A DNA stretch of 43,260 nt from Desulfobulbaceae bacterium (lineage in GTDB: Bacteria > Desulfobacterota > Desulfobulbia > Desulfobulbales > Desulfobulbaceae): the NCBI GenBank assembly GCA_012744275.1, contig JAAYIE010000035.1, positions 1-43,260 on the forward strand, written 5' to 3'. The notes beneath the pieces were generated by a model. It was not told the origin of the DNA, ran no database searches, and saw nothing but the letters and a program-made list of their open reading frames with translations. Of the stretch, positions 8,536 through 19,201 are shown piece by piece. Within the stretch, counting starts at the first letter, position 1, and each line of letters opens with the position of its first letter. The position numbers and the translations under genes are program-made.

Positions 8536-9498
8536 ATGGACTCCACCGCCTTATTGCTTTCTGCAGCCGTCTTTGTGGTTTTTGTGCTCCTGGTTTTCAC
8601 CGGGCGCTCACTCTTCCTCGCCTGGCAAGGCAAGAGGCAGGTGGTGCAACGTACCACGCAATGGAGCGGATCGCGCCCAGACAAGGCTTCGGCTAACGAA
8701 AAGCGGTCTGCGAAAAAAAAAGGTGCATTCGGCGCCAGGGCCCTGTGGATTTTGCTCGGCCTGCCCGGGGCAAGGCGGGTGGAGCAGCACGAGGCTATTT
8801 ATGCCGGCACGCCCATGTTCTATCAAAGGGCTGGCATTTACGACGCCACCGGCCTGGGCGCCTATCAGGCGCTGCGCTACACCCTTGTGGTTGTCCCTTT
8901 TTTGCTGCTTGGCCTGTACCATCTTGCCACTGGTGCGCCGTACAACCCCAGGCTCCTGCTGGCTGCGGTGTTTGGCGCAGGTTGCGGCTATATGCTGCCG
9001 GTGTGGTGGCTCCGGTTACGGGCCCGCTGGCGAAAGAATCAGTTGAACCGGACTTTTCCCGATGCCATTGATTTGCTCATGGTTTGTGTGCAGGCAGGCA
9101 TGGGCCTTGATTCAGCCATTAACCGCATTGGCCGGGAAATCCACGTAACCAGCCCTGAGCTGGCTAAGGAATTTAAGATCCTCTCCCTGGAACTGAAAAC
9201 CGGCAAACCGCGGAACGAGTGCCTGCGTAACCTGGCGCAACGGACTGACCTGCCGGATATCGACAATCTGGTGAATTTGCTTATCCAGGCAGATAAATAT
9301 GGCACCGGTGTGGCCCAGGCCCTTGAGGTGCATGCGGAAGACATGCGGCAGAAACGCTATGCGAGAATTGAGGAGGCTGCCGCCAAGTTGCCGGTCAAGC
9401 TGACTATTCCCATGATTCTTTTTATTTTTCCCGCCCTGTTCGTGGTTATCATGGGGCCGGCAATGATTCAGGTTTTCCGCACTTTTCTCGACAAATAA
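8536..9498 (+). CDS. tadC: Tad inner-membrane platform protein TadC
   Basis: A 320-residue partner of TadB with the same T2SSF fold. It has an N-terminal helix (residues about 5-28), a long basic cytoplasmic stretch, two central helices (ALRYTLVVVPFLLLGLYH; LLAAVFGAGCGYMLPVWWL), then the T2SSF core TFPDAIDLLMVCVQAGMGLDSAI and LVNLLIQADKYGTGVAQALEVHAEDMR, and a C-terminal helix (LTIPMILFIFPALFVVIMGPA). The last motif is characteristic of TadC. It lies five bases after tadB and 13 bases before tadD, in the canonical tadA-B-C-D order. Confidence 0.95.
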   Translation: MDSTALLLSAAVFVVFVLLVFTGRSLFLAWQGKRQVVQRTTQWSGSRPDKASANEKRSAKKKGAFGARALWILLGLPGARRVEQHEAIYAGTPMFYQRAGIYDATGLGAYQALRYTLVVVPFLLLGLYHLATGAPYNPRLLLAAVFGAGCGYMLPVWWLRLRARWRKNQLNRTFPDAIDLLMVCVQAGMGLDSAINRIGREIHVTSPELAKEFKILSLELKTGKPRNECLRNLAQRTDLPDIDNLVNLLIQADKYGTGVAQALEVHAEDMRQKRYARIEEAAAKLPVKLTIPMILFIFPALFVVIMGPAMIQVFRTFLDK

Positions 9499-9511
9499 AG
9501 GGGTGGTTCAG

Positions 9512-10663
9512 ATGCTGCAACATACTCAAGGCACAGGCGGAACTAAAAAAGCTGTGCTCAGCTCTTTTGCCCTGTGCGCCCTCATGCTGACCGGTTGCGC
9601 CGGCACGGGTACGGGCCGGCTTCAGCCGCCCCAGATTGTTTTCAACAACCTTGACAGCGGTGTCTATCAGCAGTTCCAGGCAAGGGTAAAGCCCTACAGC
9701 AATATATCTGAATCCCTGTACCGGCTTGGACGTTACCAGCAGCGAAGCGGCAAGCATGTTCAAGCTGTTGAATCCTTCCGGAAAGTACTGGAGCTGCAGC
9801 CTGATGACAGCAAAGCGTTAAACGCTCTGGGTGCCTCGTATGACGCCCTGGGAAAGTGCAGCGAAGCCCAAAAATATTATAGCAAGGCGCTGCAATACAA
9901 GCCGGATGTGGCCTATATTTATAACAATCTTGGCTATTCGTATCTGCTTTGCGGCAACATTGATCTGGCTGTCAGCCATCTCAAACGGGCAGCAGAGCTT
10001 GATACAAGTTCCAGGCGTATTGCCAACAATTTATATATGGCTGAATTGAAAACCTACGGCCTGGCCCAGACGCCGGCCTCCCAACCTGCATCGCCCCCTG
10101 TCCATATCCCGTATGGGATTGAACCCACCAACAGGCAGGCAGCGCAGGTTGCCCACATGCCCACAGAGGCAGCCAGCCAGACCCACATTACCATACAGCC
10201 GCCGGTAGTGGTCGAGATCAGCACAACGGTAAAGAAGCCTGTTCCAGCTGCTGCCGAGACAGCATTAATGACACAAGACCTACCCAGGGAGCCGGAGAAA
10301 AAGCAACCAGGACTGCCGGAAATCAGTATGAAAGGCTCCATTGAAATTGCCAATGGTAATGGTATCCGCGGCATGGCGCAAAAAAGCGCCCTCTTCCTGC
10401 GCGAACTGGGTCTGCCAGTGAACAGGATTACCAATGCAGCGCACTTTAATCATGCCAGCAGTACCATCTATTACCAGCACGGCTACGCAGAATATGCGTA
10501 TTTCCTGGCTGACCTGCTCCCAGGAAAGCAACTGGTAAAACCGCAGCCCGGTATTGCCGCCGGAACCAGCACGGTACAGGTGGTGCTTGGCAAGGATATG
10601 CAGCCCGATGCTCTGGACCATGCTGCGGCCAAAGTTGCGGACAACCATCTGGCAGCTCAATAG
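9512..10663 (+). CDS. tadD: TadD-like TPR lipoprotein with C-terminal LytR_C domain
   Basis: The ATG at 9512 follows AAAGGGG by 8 bases; a GTG at 9503 lies inside that ribosome site. The lipoprotein signal ends in MLTGC. About three tetratricopeptide repeats occupy residues 60-175 (for example SKALNALGASYDALGKCSEAQKYYSKALQ), as in TadD, which is needed for pilus biogenesis and may help the secretin assemble. A proline/alanine-rich linker follows, then a second domain at about residues 270-370 starting SIEIANGNGIRGMAQKSALFLRELG and ending VQVVLGKDM; this fits the LytR cell-envelope C-terminal domain (IEVxNGNGxxGxA motif). The LytR_C addition is an envelope-binding module by analogy, not shown here. 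Confidence 0.87.
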   Translation: MLQHTQGTGGTKKAVLSSFALCALMLTGCAGTGTGRLQPPQIVFNNLDSGVYQQFQARVKPYSNISESLYRLGRYQQRSGKHVQAVESFRKVLELQPDDSKALNALGASYDALGKCSEAQKYYSKALQYKPDVAYIYNNLGYSYLLCGNIDLAVSHLKRAAELDTSSRRIANNLYMAELKTYGLAQTPASQPASPPVHIPYGIEPTNRQAAQVAHMPTEAASQTHITIQPPVVVEISTTVKKPVPAAAETALMTQDLPREPEKKQPGLPEISMKGSIEIANGNGIRGMAQKSALFLRELGLPVNRITNAAHFNHASSTIYYQHGYAEYAYFLADLLPGKQLVKPQPGIAAGTSTVQVVLGKDMQPDALDHAAAKVADNHLAAQ

Positions 10664-10675
10664 GTGCATTTCCAC

Positions 10676-11683
10676 ATGCTGTCGCCTTGCCTTACCTGCC
10701 TTACCCTGCTTCGCAGTACTGTTTCAGCTTCTACCCTGCAAAAGACAAGGCAGGAAGTTACTTCCCTCCTCTTGCTTCCGGTTGTGGCCTGCATGCTGGC
10801 AGGTTGTGGCGCCCTGGCCAAGGATGCCACAAAAACCACCCTGGATAAAGAAATTGAGCGACAACTGGCGAGCTACAAACTGAGGGATGAGCAGCAACCC
10901 CAGGAGCAACTCAGCCGGGAAGCCTATGAACAGCTCGGAGACCAGCAAATCAAAGCAGGCGATATCAACAGGGCATATTTGAACTATATGAAGGCCCTCA
11001 ACCTTGAACCGGAAAATATTTCTCTTTTGCACAAACAAGGAGCCTTGTTGCTCAAAAAAAGGAAATACCCGGATGCCGAGGCAGTATATCGAAAACTCCT
11101 TGTCCTTTCAGCAAACGATTGGCAGGCATCAGAAGGTTTGGGGATATCGCTTTTTGGTCAGCACATGTTCAAGGAAGCTGAACAGTCTTTTCAGGTAGCT
11201 CTGCAAGGAAATCAGAACATTGCAACCAGTCATCACTACCTGGGCTTAGCGTACAGCGCCCAGGGGCAGTACGACCAGGCTATAGCACAATTTGAGCATG
11301 CCTTGGAGCTTGGGCAGAATGATAAGGCTGTTCTGAACAATCTGGCCTTGACCTACAGCTTGATGGGCAACAATGAGCAGGCGGAAAGTTTACTGCGGCC
11401 GCTTGCCAGCGCCAGCAAAGATAAAAAAACCTACAACAATCTTGCTGTTGTCCTGGTAAAACTGGGGAAATTTGATGACGCTCTGCATGCCTTTAAGAAC
11501 GGTTCAGGCACTGAAGCTGTCGCATACTATAACCTTGGTGTACAGTTCCTGAAACTGAAGCGCTACCCGCAAGCTATTGCGTCGTTTGAAAAAGCTATTT
11601 CTCTTTCTCCCAAGTACTACCTTGCTGCTGCGCAGAACCTCGAATTTGCAAAAAAGGCGCAGTCTTCCGATCAAAGCCATTAA
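10676..11683 (+). CDS. TPR-repeat lipoprotein, second TadD-like protein
   Basis: Begins 12 bases after tadD and is surely in the same operon. ATG at 10676 has AGGTG 9 bases upstream (overlapping the tadD stop); a GTG at 10664 is the alternative. The leader is unusually long: about 25 residues precede the hydrophobic core SLLLLPVVACMLAGC, whose LAGC is a good lipobox, so a later non-standard start is possible. The mature protein consists of about six to seven TPRs between residues 80 and 325 (REAYEQLGDQQIKAGDINRAYLNYMKALNLEP; ATSHHYLGLAYSAQGQYDQAIAQFEHALELG; VAYYNLGVQFLKLKRYPQAIASFEKAISLSP). It is probably an outer-membrane scaffold of the Tad machine. It is the last gene of the tad run. Confidence 0.85.
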   Translation: MLSPCLTCLTLLRSTVSASTLQKTRQEVTSLLLLPVVACMLAGCGALAKDATKTTLDKEIERQLASYKLRDEQQPQEQLSREAYEQLGDQQIKAGDINRAYLNYMKALNLEPENISLLHKQGALLLKKRKYPDAEAVYRKLLVLSANDWQASEGLGISLFGQHMFKEAEQSFQVALQGNQNIATSHHYLGLAYSAQGQYDQAIAQFEHALELGQNDKAVLNNLALTYSLMGNNEQAESLLRPLASASKDKKTYNNLAVVLVKLGKFDDALHAFKNGSGTEAVAYYNLGVQFLKLKRYPQAIASFEKAISLSPKYYLAAAQNLEFAKKAQSSDQSH

Positions 11684-11688
11684 TCAAT

Positions 11689-11710
11689 GCGCAGCGCTGT
11701 TTTGCTGCGC
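11689..11710 (+). terminator. Hairpin after the tad operon (possible terminator)
   Basis: GCGCAGC (11689-11695) pairs with GCTGCGC (11704-11710), five bases after the stop of the last tad gene. No T-tract follows, so it would have to work with Rho or simply stabilise the 3' end. Two more hairpins follow: TCCCGC with GCGGGA at 11755-11772, and TCTGTGT with ACACAGA at 11787-11810, the last nearest the convergent mgtC stop. Confidence 0.4.
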
Positions 11711-11833
11711 AACCGCATAACAACCCTGGTGCAGAACCATCTGTTTCAGTGTTGTCCCGCAGGCACGCGGGAACAATCAGCCCCCTTCTGTGTGTCTGCA
11801 CCAACACAGAGAGGCTTTGAAATGGAATCGGAA

Positions 11834-12559
11834 CTACCCGCTGATTGGAGTAATACGAAACCCGTAGACCGAATCAATATTTTCCAACTGTTTCGATAGG
11901 CGTGATGAGCTTGAGCGGTTGGTACTGTAAAGCACCATATTGAAACGGCGTTCATGGCCTTTTTCGTCCAACCGGTAACTGATGTGGGTAACCCGAAATC
12001 CACAGGCGCGCAGCAATTGCTTGAGGGATTCCTCTGTAAAGGCATCGGTACGCGCACCGCGTACATCGAAGTTGTAGTAGATCATGGATGGCAGACGCAG
12101 TTCAATCCAGTGCAACAGGGAAAGGACCGCGATGGTGATCACCACCGAGACAACCAGGGGAAAGTAAAAGCCGATGCCCGCCAAAATGCCGATTGCTGAA
12201 GTGATCCAGATGGAGGCGGCGGTGGTGAGGCCACGCACTGTGGGGCCTTCCTTCATGATAACGCCGGCGCCAAGGAAACCAATACCAGTCATGATACCCT
12301 GGGCCATCCTGGTGGGGTCGAGCCGGATGAGATCAACATTGGTGCGGACCCAATGCGATTCATACACTGTCACCAGCATCAGCAGACAGGAAGTGACGCA
12401 GACCAGCGCCTGGGTGCGAAACCCAGCGGGTCGGCCGCGATAAGTACGTTCAGAGCCGATGGTCATCCCCGCCAGCAAGGCTACCAGCAGGCGCGCCAGC
12501 ATAGCGTAATCATCTGAATTCAGGCAGACAATATCTTGAAGGGAATGCCAGAGTTCCAT
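11834..12559 (-). CDS. MgtC/SapB-family membrane protein
   Basis: A 241-residue protein with the full MgtC signature in its N-terminal 145 residues: LLVALLAGMTIGSERTYRGRPAGFRTQALVC, then RMAQGIMTGIGFLGAGVIMKEG, then VRGLTTAASIWITSAIGILAGIGFY. This covers about four to five transmembrane helices. A cytoplasmic, ACT-like C-terminal part (about 160-241) follows. MgtC proteins modulate F-type ATP synthase and Mg2+/acid/phosphate adaptation in some pathogens; SapB-type members are otherwise uncharacterised. GAGG lies 9 bases before the ATG at 12559. It is transcribed against the tad operon. No magnesium-sensing leader can be recognised by eye upstream. Confidence 0.9.
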   Translation of the reverse strand: MELWHSLQDIVCLNSDDYAMLARLLVALLAGMTIGSERTYRGRPAGFRTQALVCVTSCLLMLVTVYESHWVRTNVDLIRLDPTRMAQGIMTGIGFLGAGVIMKEGPTVRGLTTAASIWITSAIGILAGIGFYFPLVVSVVITIAVLSLLHWIELRLPSMIYYNFDVRGARTDAFTEESLKQLLRACGFRVTHISYRLDEKGHERRFNMVLYSTNRSSSSRLSKQLENIDSVYGFRITPISG

Positions 12560-13030
12560 ATAACCGTGCCTCGTTCAAAATAAGCGCAACGCGCCTGGCT
12601 GCTGCGGGCATCAGCCTCGAAATGCCACCAGCAAACCGGTAAATAATGTCCCATACAGTAGTAGGCATCTGCCCTTTTAGCCAGTGGAAACAATGGAGAT
12701 AAGTGGATAAGGGAAAAACGGCATCCTCACGTACAACTCACCATTGTAAGAACGCAGCCAAAAACCTCTGCCCACGCCCCGCGACAAGCGCTCTTCGCCG
12801 GATACAATTCCGGCACAGGTACGGTCCGGCTGCCAATGAGCGGCGTGGGCCTGCAACTCTGTACAGGTGAGCATGGCAGAAACGAGAGCGACAGCCCCAA
12901 GGACAGTCGCTACTCAGCGGGTAAAAGCCACTATGAGCGAGGAGGCAGGAAGGGCCATCGCAGCGCGGACAAGCATGATGATGACTGAGTTGGAGCACAG
13001 CGTTCAACCAAACGACCAGCGTACGAAAAA
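12560..13030. other. 471-base gap without a confident gene
   Basis: This stretch separates the divergent mgtC and thioesterase genes and should hold both promoters. I find no RNA gene, no transposon end and no strong -35/-10 pair. On the minus strand it contains a small open frame with a signal-peptide-like start but no standard initiation codon, listed separately. Confidence 0.6.
12677..12874 (-). CDS. Possible small secreted protein or gene remnant
   Basis: The open frame between stops runs from 12913 down to the TAA at 12677. Read from its first codon (GTA at 12913-12911) it gives a convincing signal-peptide shape: VATVLGAVALVSAMLTCT followed by ELQAHAA as a cleavage site, then about 50 polar residues with one cysteine. 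The only usual start codon is the ATG at 12874, which would cut the signal in half. Either translation begins at a rare codon, the gene has lost its start, or the resemblance is chance. No family recognised. Confidence 0.2.
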   Translation of the reverse strand: MLTCTELQAHAAHWQPDRTCAGIVSGEERLSRGVGRGFWLRSYNGELYVRMPFFPYPLISIVSTG

Positions 13031-13447
13031 GTGAAAGATCCAGCGTATTTCAACCGATTTTGCGAAAATTATTTGCCGGGACTTCTTGGCATACAAATGA
13101 CTCTGGTTAATGAGCAGGAAGTTCGCGCAGCAATGGTAATAACAAAAGCACATTTAGCGCCTAATGGCTATTTGCATGCTGGCAGCGTGGTGACGTTAGC
13201 GGATACTTCGTGTGGCATTGGCTGCATCGCCAACTTGCCTGAAGGTGCCTCGGGATTTACGACAGTCGAGCTTAAGTCTAATCATCTTGGCACAGTACTT
13301 GATGGAATCCTTGAGTGTATCGCAACACCTGTTCACAAAGGCCGTACGACACAAGTCTGGGATGCCACAGTTTTCAGCAAAGGCACTGGCAAGGCAATAG
13401 CGCTCTTTCGCTGTACACAAATGATTTTGTATCCGAAGAATGACTGA
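13031..13447 (+). CDS. PaaI-type hotdog thioesterase
   Basis: A 138-residue single-hotdog protein. GTG start at 13031. The family motif is clear: NGYLHAGSVVTLADTSCGIGC corresponds to the (N/H)GxxHGG...LADTA region of PaaI/YdiI-type acyl-CoA thioesterases, followed by TTVELKSNHLG, the strand that forms the CoA pocket. Normal members have HGG or HAG here and an acidic residue (Asp in LADT) as catalytic base, both present. Substrate cannot be told from sequence. It stands alone between mgtC (divergent) and the AMIN-domain gene (convergent). The YbgC-type enzyme in the lipid cluster is a different family. Confidence 0.85.
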   Translation: MKDPAYFNRFCENYLPGLLGIQMTLVNEQEVRAAMVITKAHLAPNGYLHAGSVVTLADTSCGIGCIANLPEGASGFTTVELKSNHLGTVLDGILECIATPVHKGRTTQVWDATVFSKGTGKAIALFRCTQMILYPKND

Positions 13448-13500
13448 CAGCTGCCCTGTTAACGCAACGGCAGCGCCTTCTCAGCTAAATGAGAGGGTGG

Positions 13501-13554
13501 AGGCGAGGCTTACAGCTTACAAAGGTACGCCGACGTACTCTACAAACCTCGCCT
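13501..13554. repeat. Nested inverted repeat between convergent genes
   Basis: AGGCGAGG (13501-13508) pairs with CCTCGCCT (13547-13554). Inside it GTACG (13525-13529) pairs with CGTAC (13534-13538) over the loop CCGA. The gap lies between the convergent thioesterase and AMIN-domain genes, where a bidirectional transcription end is expected, but no T-tract is present. A loosely similar arrangement of GGCGAGG and GCCGACG appears at 20561-20615, so this may be a degenerate dispersed repeat. Confidence 0.4.
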
Positions 13555-13581
13555 TATTGAACGTGAGCGATCAGTCCTCCT

Positions 13582-14802
13582 TTACGCTTTTACCGTATTC
13601 ACGATCAGGACAAAAAAATTATCCTCCTTAAAGAAAACCTGCTGCAAATCGTAGTTCTGGTTTGGTTCCAACTCCACAAAAACTCGCACCTTGCCACCAT
13701 CCGCCGATTTATCCAGCCGAATTGCCTTGACCAGGCGGCCGCTTATTTTAATTGGTCCTTCCAGCGCAGGCGCAACCTGCAGGTTGCTGAATTCACAGAT
13801 CACCTGTGGGGATCCGGTTTCGATACTGCGCAGCACTGGTGGATAAAAACCATTGAGTTTGAACTGTACCAACTCGCCCCTGGGTGAGTCCGGATCAAAC
13901 TGGATGGCAGACAGGTACGGCGCTTCCGTGGGAGCAGCAGATGGATCCGGGGTGCCGGTACCGGGCGCAGGTGTTGTTGCTGCAGGCGCTGTGTCTGCAG
14001 CAGCTGCTGGTGCAGCGGGCTGAGTCTCGGCAGAAGGCTGTGCTGTAACCGGGCTGGCGGCTTTTGCGGTAACCTCGGGGGTAGAGGTCTGCGGTGGGCT
14101 GGTCTTGGCCTCTTCCGGTTGTGCTGCCGTCTCCCGGGCTACTGGGAGAGCAGGTTGCCTTTCCTCGGGTATTTTCGCTACAGCAGCAGGGGCAGGCCTT
14201 GGCGTAGCAGCCCTGGCCGGTTTTTCTTCCTGCCGTGCTGCAACCGCAACAGGAGCCTTTGCCACGTCTTTATCTCCCCTGGCTGTTACAGCTGCTTCCT
14301 GGCCCGGACCTTTTTGCTTGGTTGCACCGGCCTGCAACCTGGCCGGTGCAACCTGAGTCTGCTTTTCCTTGGCAACAGCCGCTGCTCCCGGCCCGCTGAA
14401 GCGAACAACCAGACGGTTATTCTGCTTATCCACATTATAGCTGTGTTTCAGACCCTGCAGTGAGTTGACATCAAAGACGAGTCGCGTTCTCACATCGTCC
14501 TGACGATGGATACCAACCCGCACGCCCTTAACCAGGGCCGCACCGGGAGCAAGGTTGCGCAGGGTGCTGCGTGGTTGCACTCCCTCAAAATCATACACGA
14601 CCCGGGGCTGGTTGCCGCCCATGGTGAAGACCTTTGGTTCCGTAACCGTGTTAAAACTGAGCACCACCTCTTCACTGCCGGCGGCAATGGTCTTGTGCAC
14701 AATTTTTTGCAGCTGCGAGGCATTCGCCGCTGCAGTCATGCTGCAAAGCAGGAAAAATGGGAGTATTAGCCGGGAAAACATGGTAAGAAAGGAGTTTTTC
14801 AT
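13582..14802 (-). CDS. AMIN-domain periplasmic protein
   Basis: A 406-residue exported protein. Signal peptide at residues 1-28 (LILPFFLLCSMTAAANA). An AMIN-type beta domain follows at about 30-135 (VVLSFNTVTEPKVFTMGG; PRVVYDFEGVQ; VRVGIHRQDDVRTRLVFDV; NRLVVRFSG). Residues about 140-300 are a long Ala/Pro/Glu linker of low complexity. The C-terminal 110 residues (ELVQFKLNGFYPPVL, then VRVFVELEPNQNYDLQQVFF) look like a second, divergent AMIN copy. AMIN domains bind peptidoglycan or target amidases and secretins, but here no amidase or secretin domain is attached, so its enzymatic partner is unknown. It is divergent from the radical SAM gene. Confidence 0.8.
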   Translation of the reverse strand: MKNSFLTMFSRLILPFFLLCSMTAAANASQLQKIVHKTIAAGSEEVVLSFNTVTEPKVFTMGGNQPRVVYDFEGVQPRSTLRNLAPGAALVKGVRVGIHRQDDVRTRLVFDVNSLQGLKHSYNVDKQNNRLVVRFSGPGAAAVAKEKQTQVAPARLQAGATKQKGPGQEAAVTARGDKDVAKAPVAVAARQEEKPARAATPRPAPAAVAKIPEERQPALPVARETAAQPEEAKTSPPQTSTPEVTAKAASPVTAQPSAETQPAAPAAAADTAPAATTPAPGTGTPDPSAAPTEAPYLSAIQFDPDSPRGELVQFKLNGFYPPVLRSIETGSPQVICEFSNLQVAPALEGPIKISGRLVKAIRLDKSADGGKVRVFVELEPNQNYDLQQVFFKEDNFFVLIVNTVKA

Positions 14803-15059
14803 TTTTTAGGGACAATGCAAAGAGATAATTTGAAAATCAGTTTGTATTGCTAGCAACAATTACGCTTTGCTGGCTCAGGAAGCAAGGTTTTTTCACAAAG
14901 AACCAAGCCTGCACATCTCTTCCCAGTATAATCCATACTCTTACGCAAAGGCAAAGCTGACGAAGAATTTTCGTGCATAGCCCCGGCTTGCCTGGTCAAC
15001 AATTACCCCTGACTTTTTTACCTGTAATTCAAGAGCAAAATAGCAAAGAGCAAAATTCC

Positions 15060-17624
<2,565 letters not shown>

Positions 17625-17676
17625 GCATTCTGCTCCTTTGCAGTAAATATTGTTGTTTCCATCCCATGAATTTTAC

Positions 17677-17702
17677 GCGGCACGGTTTTTGTGCCGCTTT
17701 TT
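17677..17702 (+). terminator. Intrinsic terminator after the radical SAM gene
   Basis: GCGGCAC (17677-17683) pairs perfectly with GTGCCGC (17691-17697), followed directly by TTTTT (17698-17702). It lies about 50 bases after the radical SAM stop and just 22 bases before the trpB2 start codon, so it ends the upstream transcript. Such closeness to trpB2 might also make it a leader attenuator for that gene, though no leader peptide was found. Confidence 0.85.
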
Positions 17703-17724
17703 GTGCCCGGATAAAGGAGAACGA

Positions 17725-19068
17725 ATGAAAAAGATTGTACTGCGCGACGATGAAATGCCACGGCAATGGTATAATGTGGTGCCGGATATTCCAAACGGGC
17801 TGCGGCCGCCGCTGGATCCGGTGAGCCATAAGCCGATCAGCCCGGACAAACTGGGGGCGATCTTTCCCCAGGGGCTGATTGAACAGGAAATGAGCCAGGA
17901 ACGCTTTATTCCCATTCCGGAAGAAGTGCTGGAAATCTATTCCATCTGGCGGCCAAGCCCGCTGGTGCGCGCCAACAAGCTGGAGCAGGCCCTGGGCACC
18001 AAGGCGAAAATCTATTTCAAAAACGAAAGCGTTTCGCCCATAGGCAGCCATAAGGGCAATTCTGCGGTACCACAGGCCTTTTTCAACAAACGGGAAGGTA
18101 TCAAACGCCTGACCACTGAAACCGGCGCAGGCCAATGGGGCGCAGCCCTCAGCTTTGCCACCTCAAAATTCGACATGGCCTGCAAGGTCTACATGGTGCG
18201 GGTTTCCTACGACCAGAAGCCCTACCGCAAATTCATGATGCAGACCTACGGCGGCGAGGTGGTGGCCAGCCCTAGCGCAGACACCAAAATTGGGCGCGAA
18301 ATTCTGGCGCGTACGCCGGATACGCCGGGCGCTCTGGGCATGGCCATTTCAGAAGCCCTGGAAGACGCCTTTGCCCATGCCGACACCAACTACTCGCTGG
18401 GTTCGGTCTTGAACCATGTGGTGCTGCACCAGTCCATTGTCGGGCTGGAGGCCAAAAAGCAGATGGAGATTGCCGGCGATTATCCGGATGTGATTATCGG
18501 CTGCTGCGGCGGCGGCTCCAACTTTGCCGGGCTGATTGTCCCCTATGTGCCCGACTATCTGGAAGGAAAAAAGATACGCTTTGTTGGCTGTGAGCCTGCC
18601 TCCTGCCCCTCGCTCACCAGCGGCAAGCTGGCCTATGACACCGGCGATGTGGCCATGATGACCCCACTTTTGTGCATGTACACCCTGGGTCACGATTTCG
18701 TGCCGCCGGGTATGCATGCGGGCGGTCTGCGCTACCACGGCATGGCCCCGATTGTTTCGGCGCTTGCCCGTGAAGGTATTGTTACGCCGATGGCCCTGCA
18801 TCAGCTCGAATGTTTCGAGGCAGGCGTGCTCTTTGCCCGCACCGAGGGCATTATTCCTGCGCCGGAAAGCACCCATGCCATCCGTGGGGCTATTATCGAG
18901 GCCATGAAAGATCCGAAGGAACCCAAAACCATCCTGTTCAACCTGTCTGGCACCGGGGTGATTGACCTGCCCTCCTATGACCAGTACCTGCAGGGCAATT
19001 TGCAGGATTACAGCTACCCGCAGCAGGATATTGACGAATCCTTGGCCAAACTGCCCAACATTCCCTGA
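17725..19068 (+). CDS. trpB2: TrpB2-type tryptophan synthase beta chain
   Basis: A PLP enzyme of the TrpB2 branch, which condenses indole (or a related nucleophile) with serine. The start is ATG at 17725 with AAAGGAGAA 7 bases upstream. At 447 residues it is longer than classic TrpB because of the N-terminal extension ([26 protein letters not shown]) typical of TrpB2. The Schiff-base lysine is K110 in [10 protein letters not shown], and the phosphate-binding loop GGGSN is at about 262-266. ETGAGQWG matches the conserved ExGAGQWG loop. No trpA or other trp genes are nearby, in keeping with TrpB2 proteins being unlinked to the trp operon and possibly acting as stand-alone indole salvage enzymes. 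It is flanked on both sides by intrinsic terminators, hence monocistronic. Confidence 0.93.
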   Translation: MKKIVLRDDEMPRQWYNVVPDIPNGLRPPLDPVSHKPISPDKLGAIFPQGLIEQEMSQERFIPIPEEVLEIYSIWRPSPLVRANKLEQALGTKAKIYFKNESVSPIGSHKGNSAVPQAFFNKREGIKRLTTETGAGQWGAALSFATSKFDMACKVYMVRVSYDQKPYRKFMMQTYGGEVVASPSADTKIGREILARTPDTPGALGMAISEALEDAFAHADTNYSLGSVLNHVVLHQSIVGLEAKKQMEIAGDYPDVIIGCCGGGSNFAGLIVPYVPDYLEGKKIRFVGCEPASCPSLTSGKLAYDTGDVAMMTPLLCMYTLGHDFVPPGMHAGGLRYHGMAPIVSALAREGIVTPMALHQLECFEAGVLFARTEGIIPAPESTHAIRGAIIEAMKDPKEPKTILFNLSGTGVIDLPSYDQYLQGNLQDYSYPQQDIDESLAKLPNIP

Positions 19069-19121
19069 GTACAGGCGGGCTGGCAAGGCTGGCTCGTGAT
19101 TTTTTTGTATTTTGTACAGGC

Positions 19122-19156
19122 ACAGCCTGCTGTTTCAAAAACGGCAGGCTGTTTTT
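19122..19156 (+). terminator. Intrinsic terminator after trpB2
   Basis: ACAGCCTGC (19122-19130) pairs perfectly with GCAGGCTGT (19144-19152), a 9-bp stem followed by a T-run. It lies about 55 bases after the trpB2 stop. It also argues against the long upstream extension of the next frame (from 19112), which would run through this hairpin. Confidence 0.85.
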
Positions 19157-19201
19157 CGTGCTGCTTGTCTCTTCAGCACGTCCTTTACTCGCCCACCTGC
19201 C

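Noticed and set aside
12738-13007. 89-residue minus-strand frame rich in Cys and Arg
   Set aside because: No ribosome site, no domain, odd composition; overlaps the better signal-peptide-like frame.
19112-19201. Upstream extension of the D-Ala-D-Ala carboxypeptidase
   Set aside because: It runs through a perfect intrinsic terminator and lacks a ribosome site; the ATG at 19202 gives a normal signal peptide.
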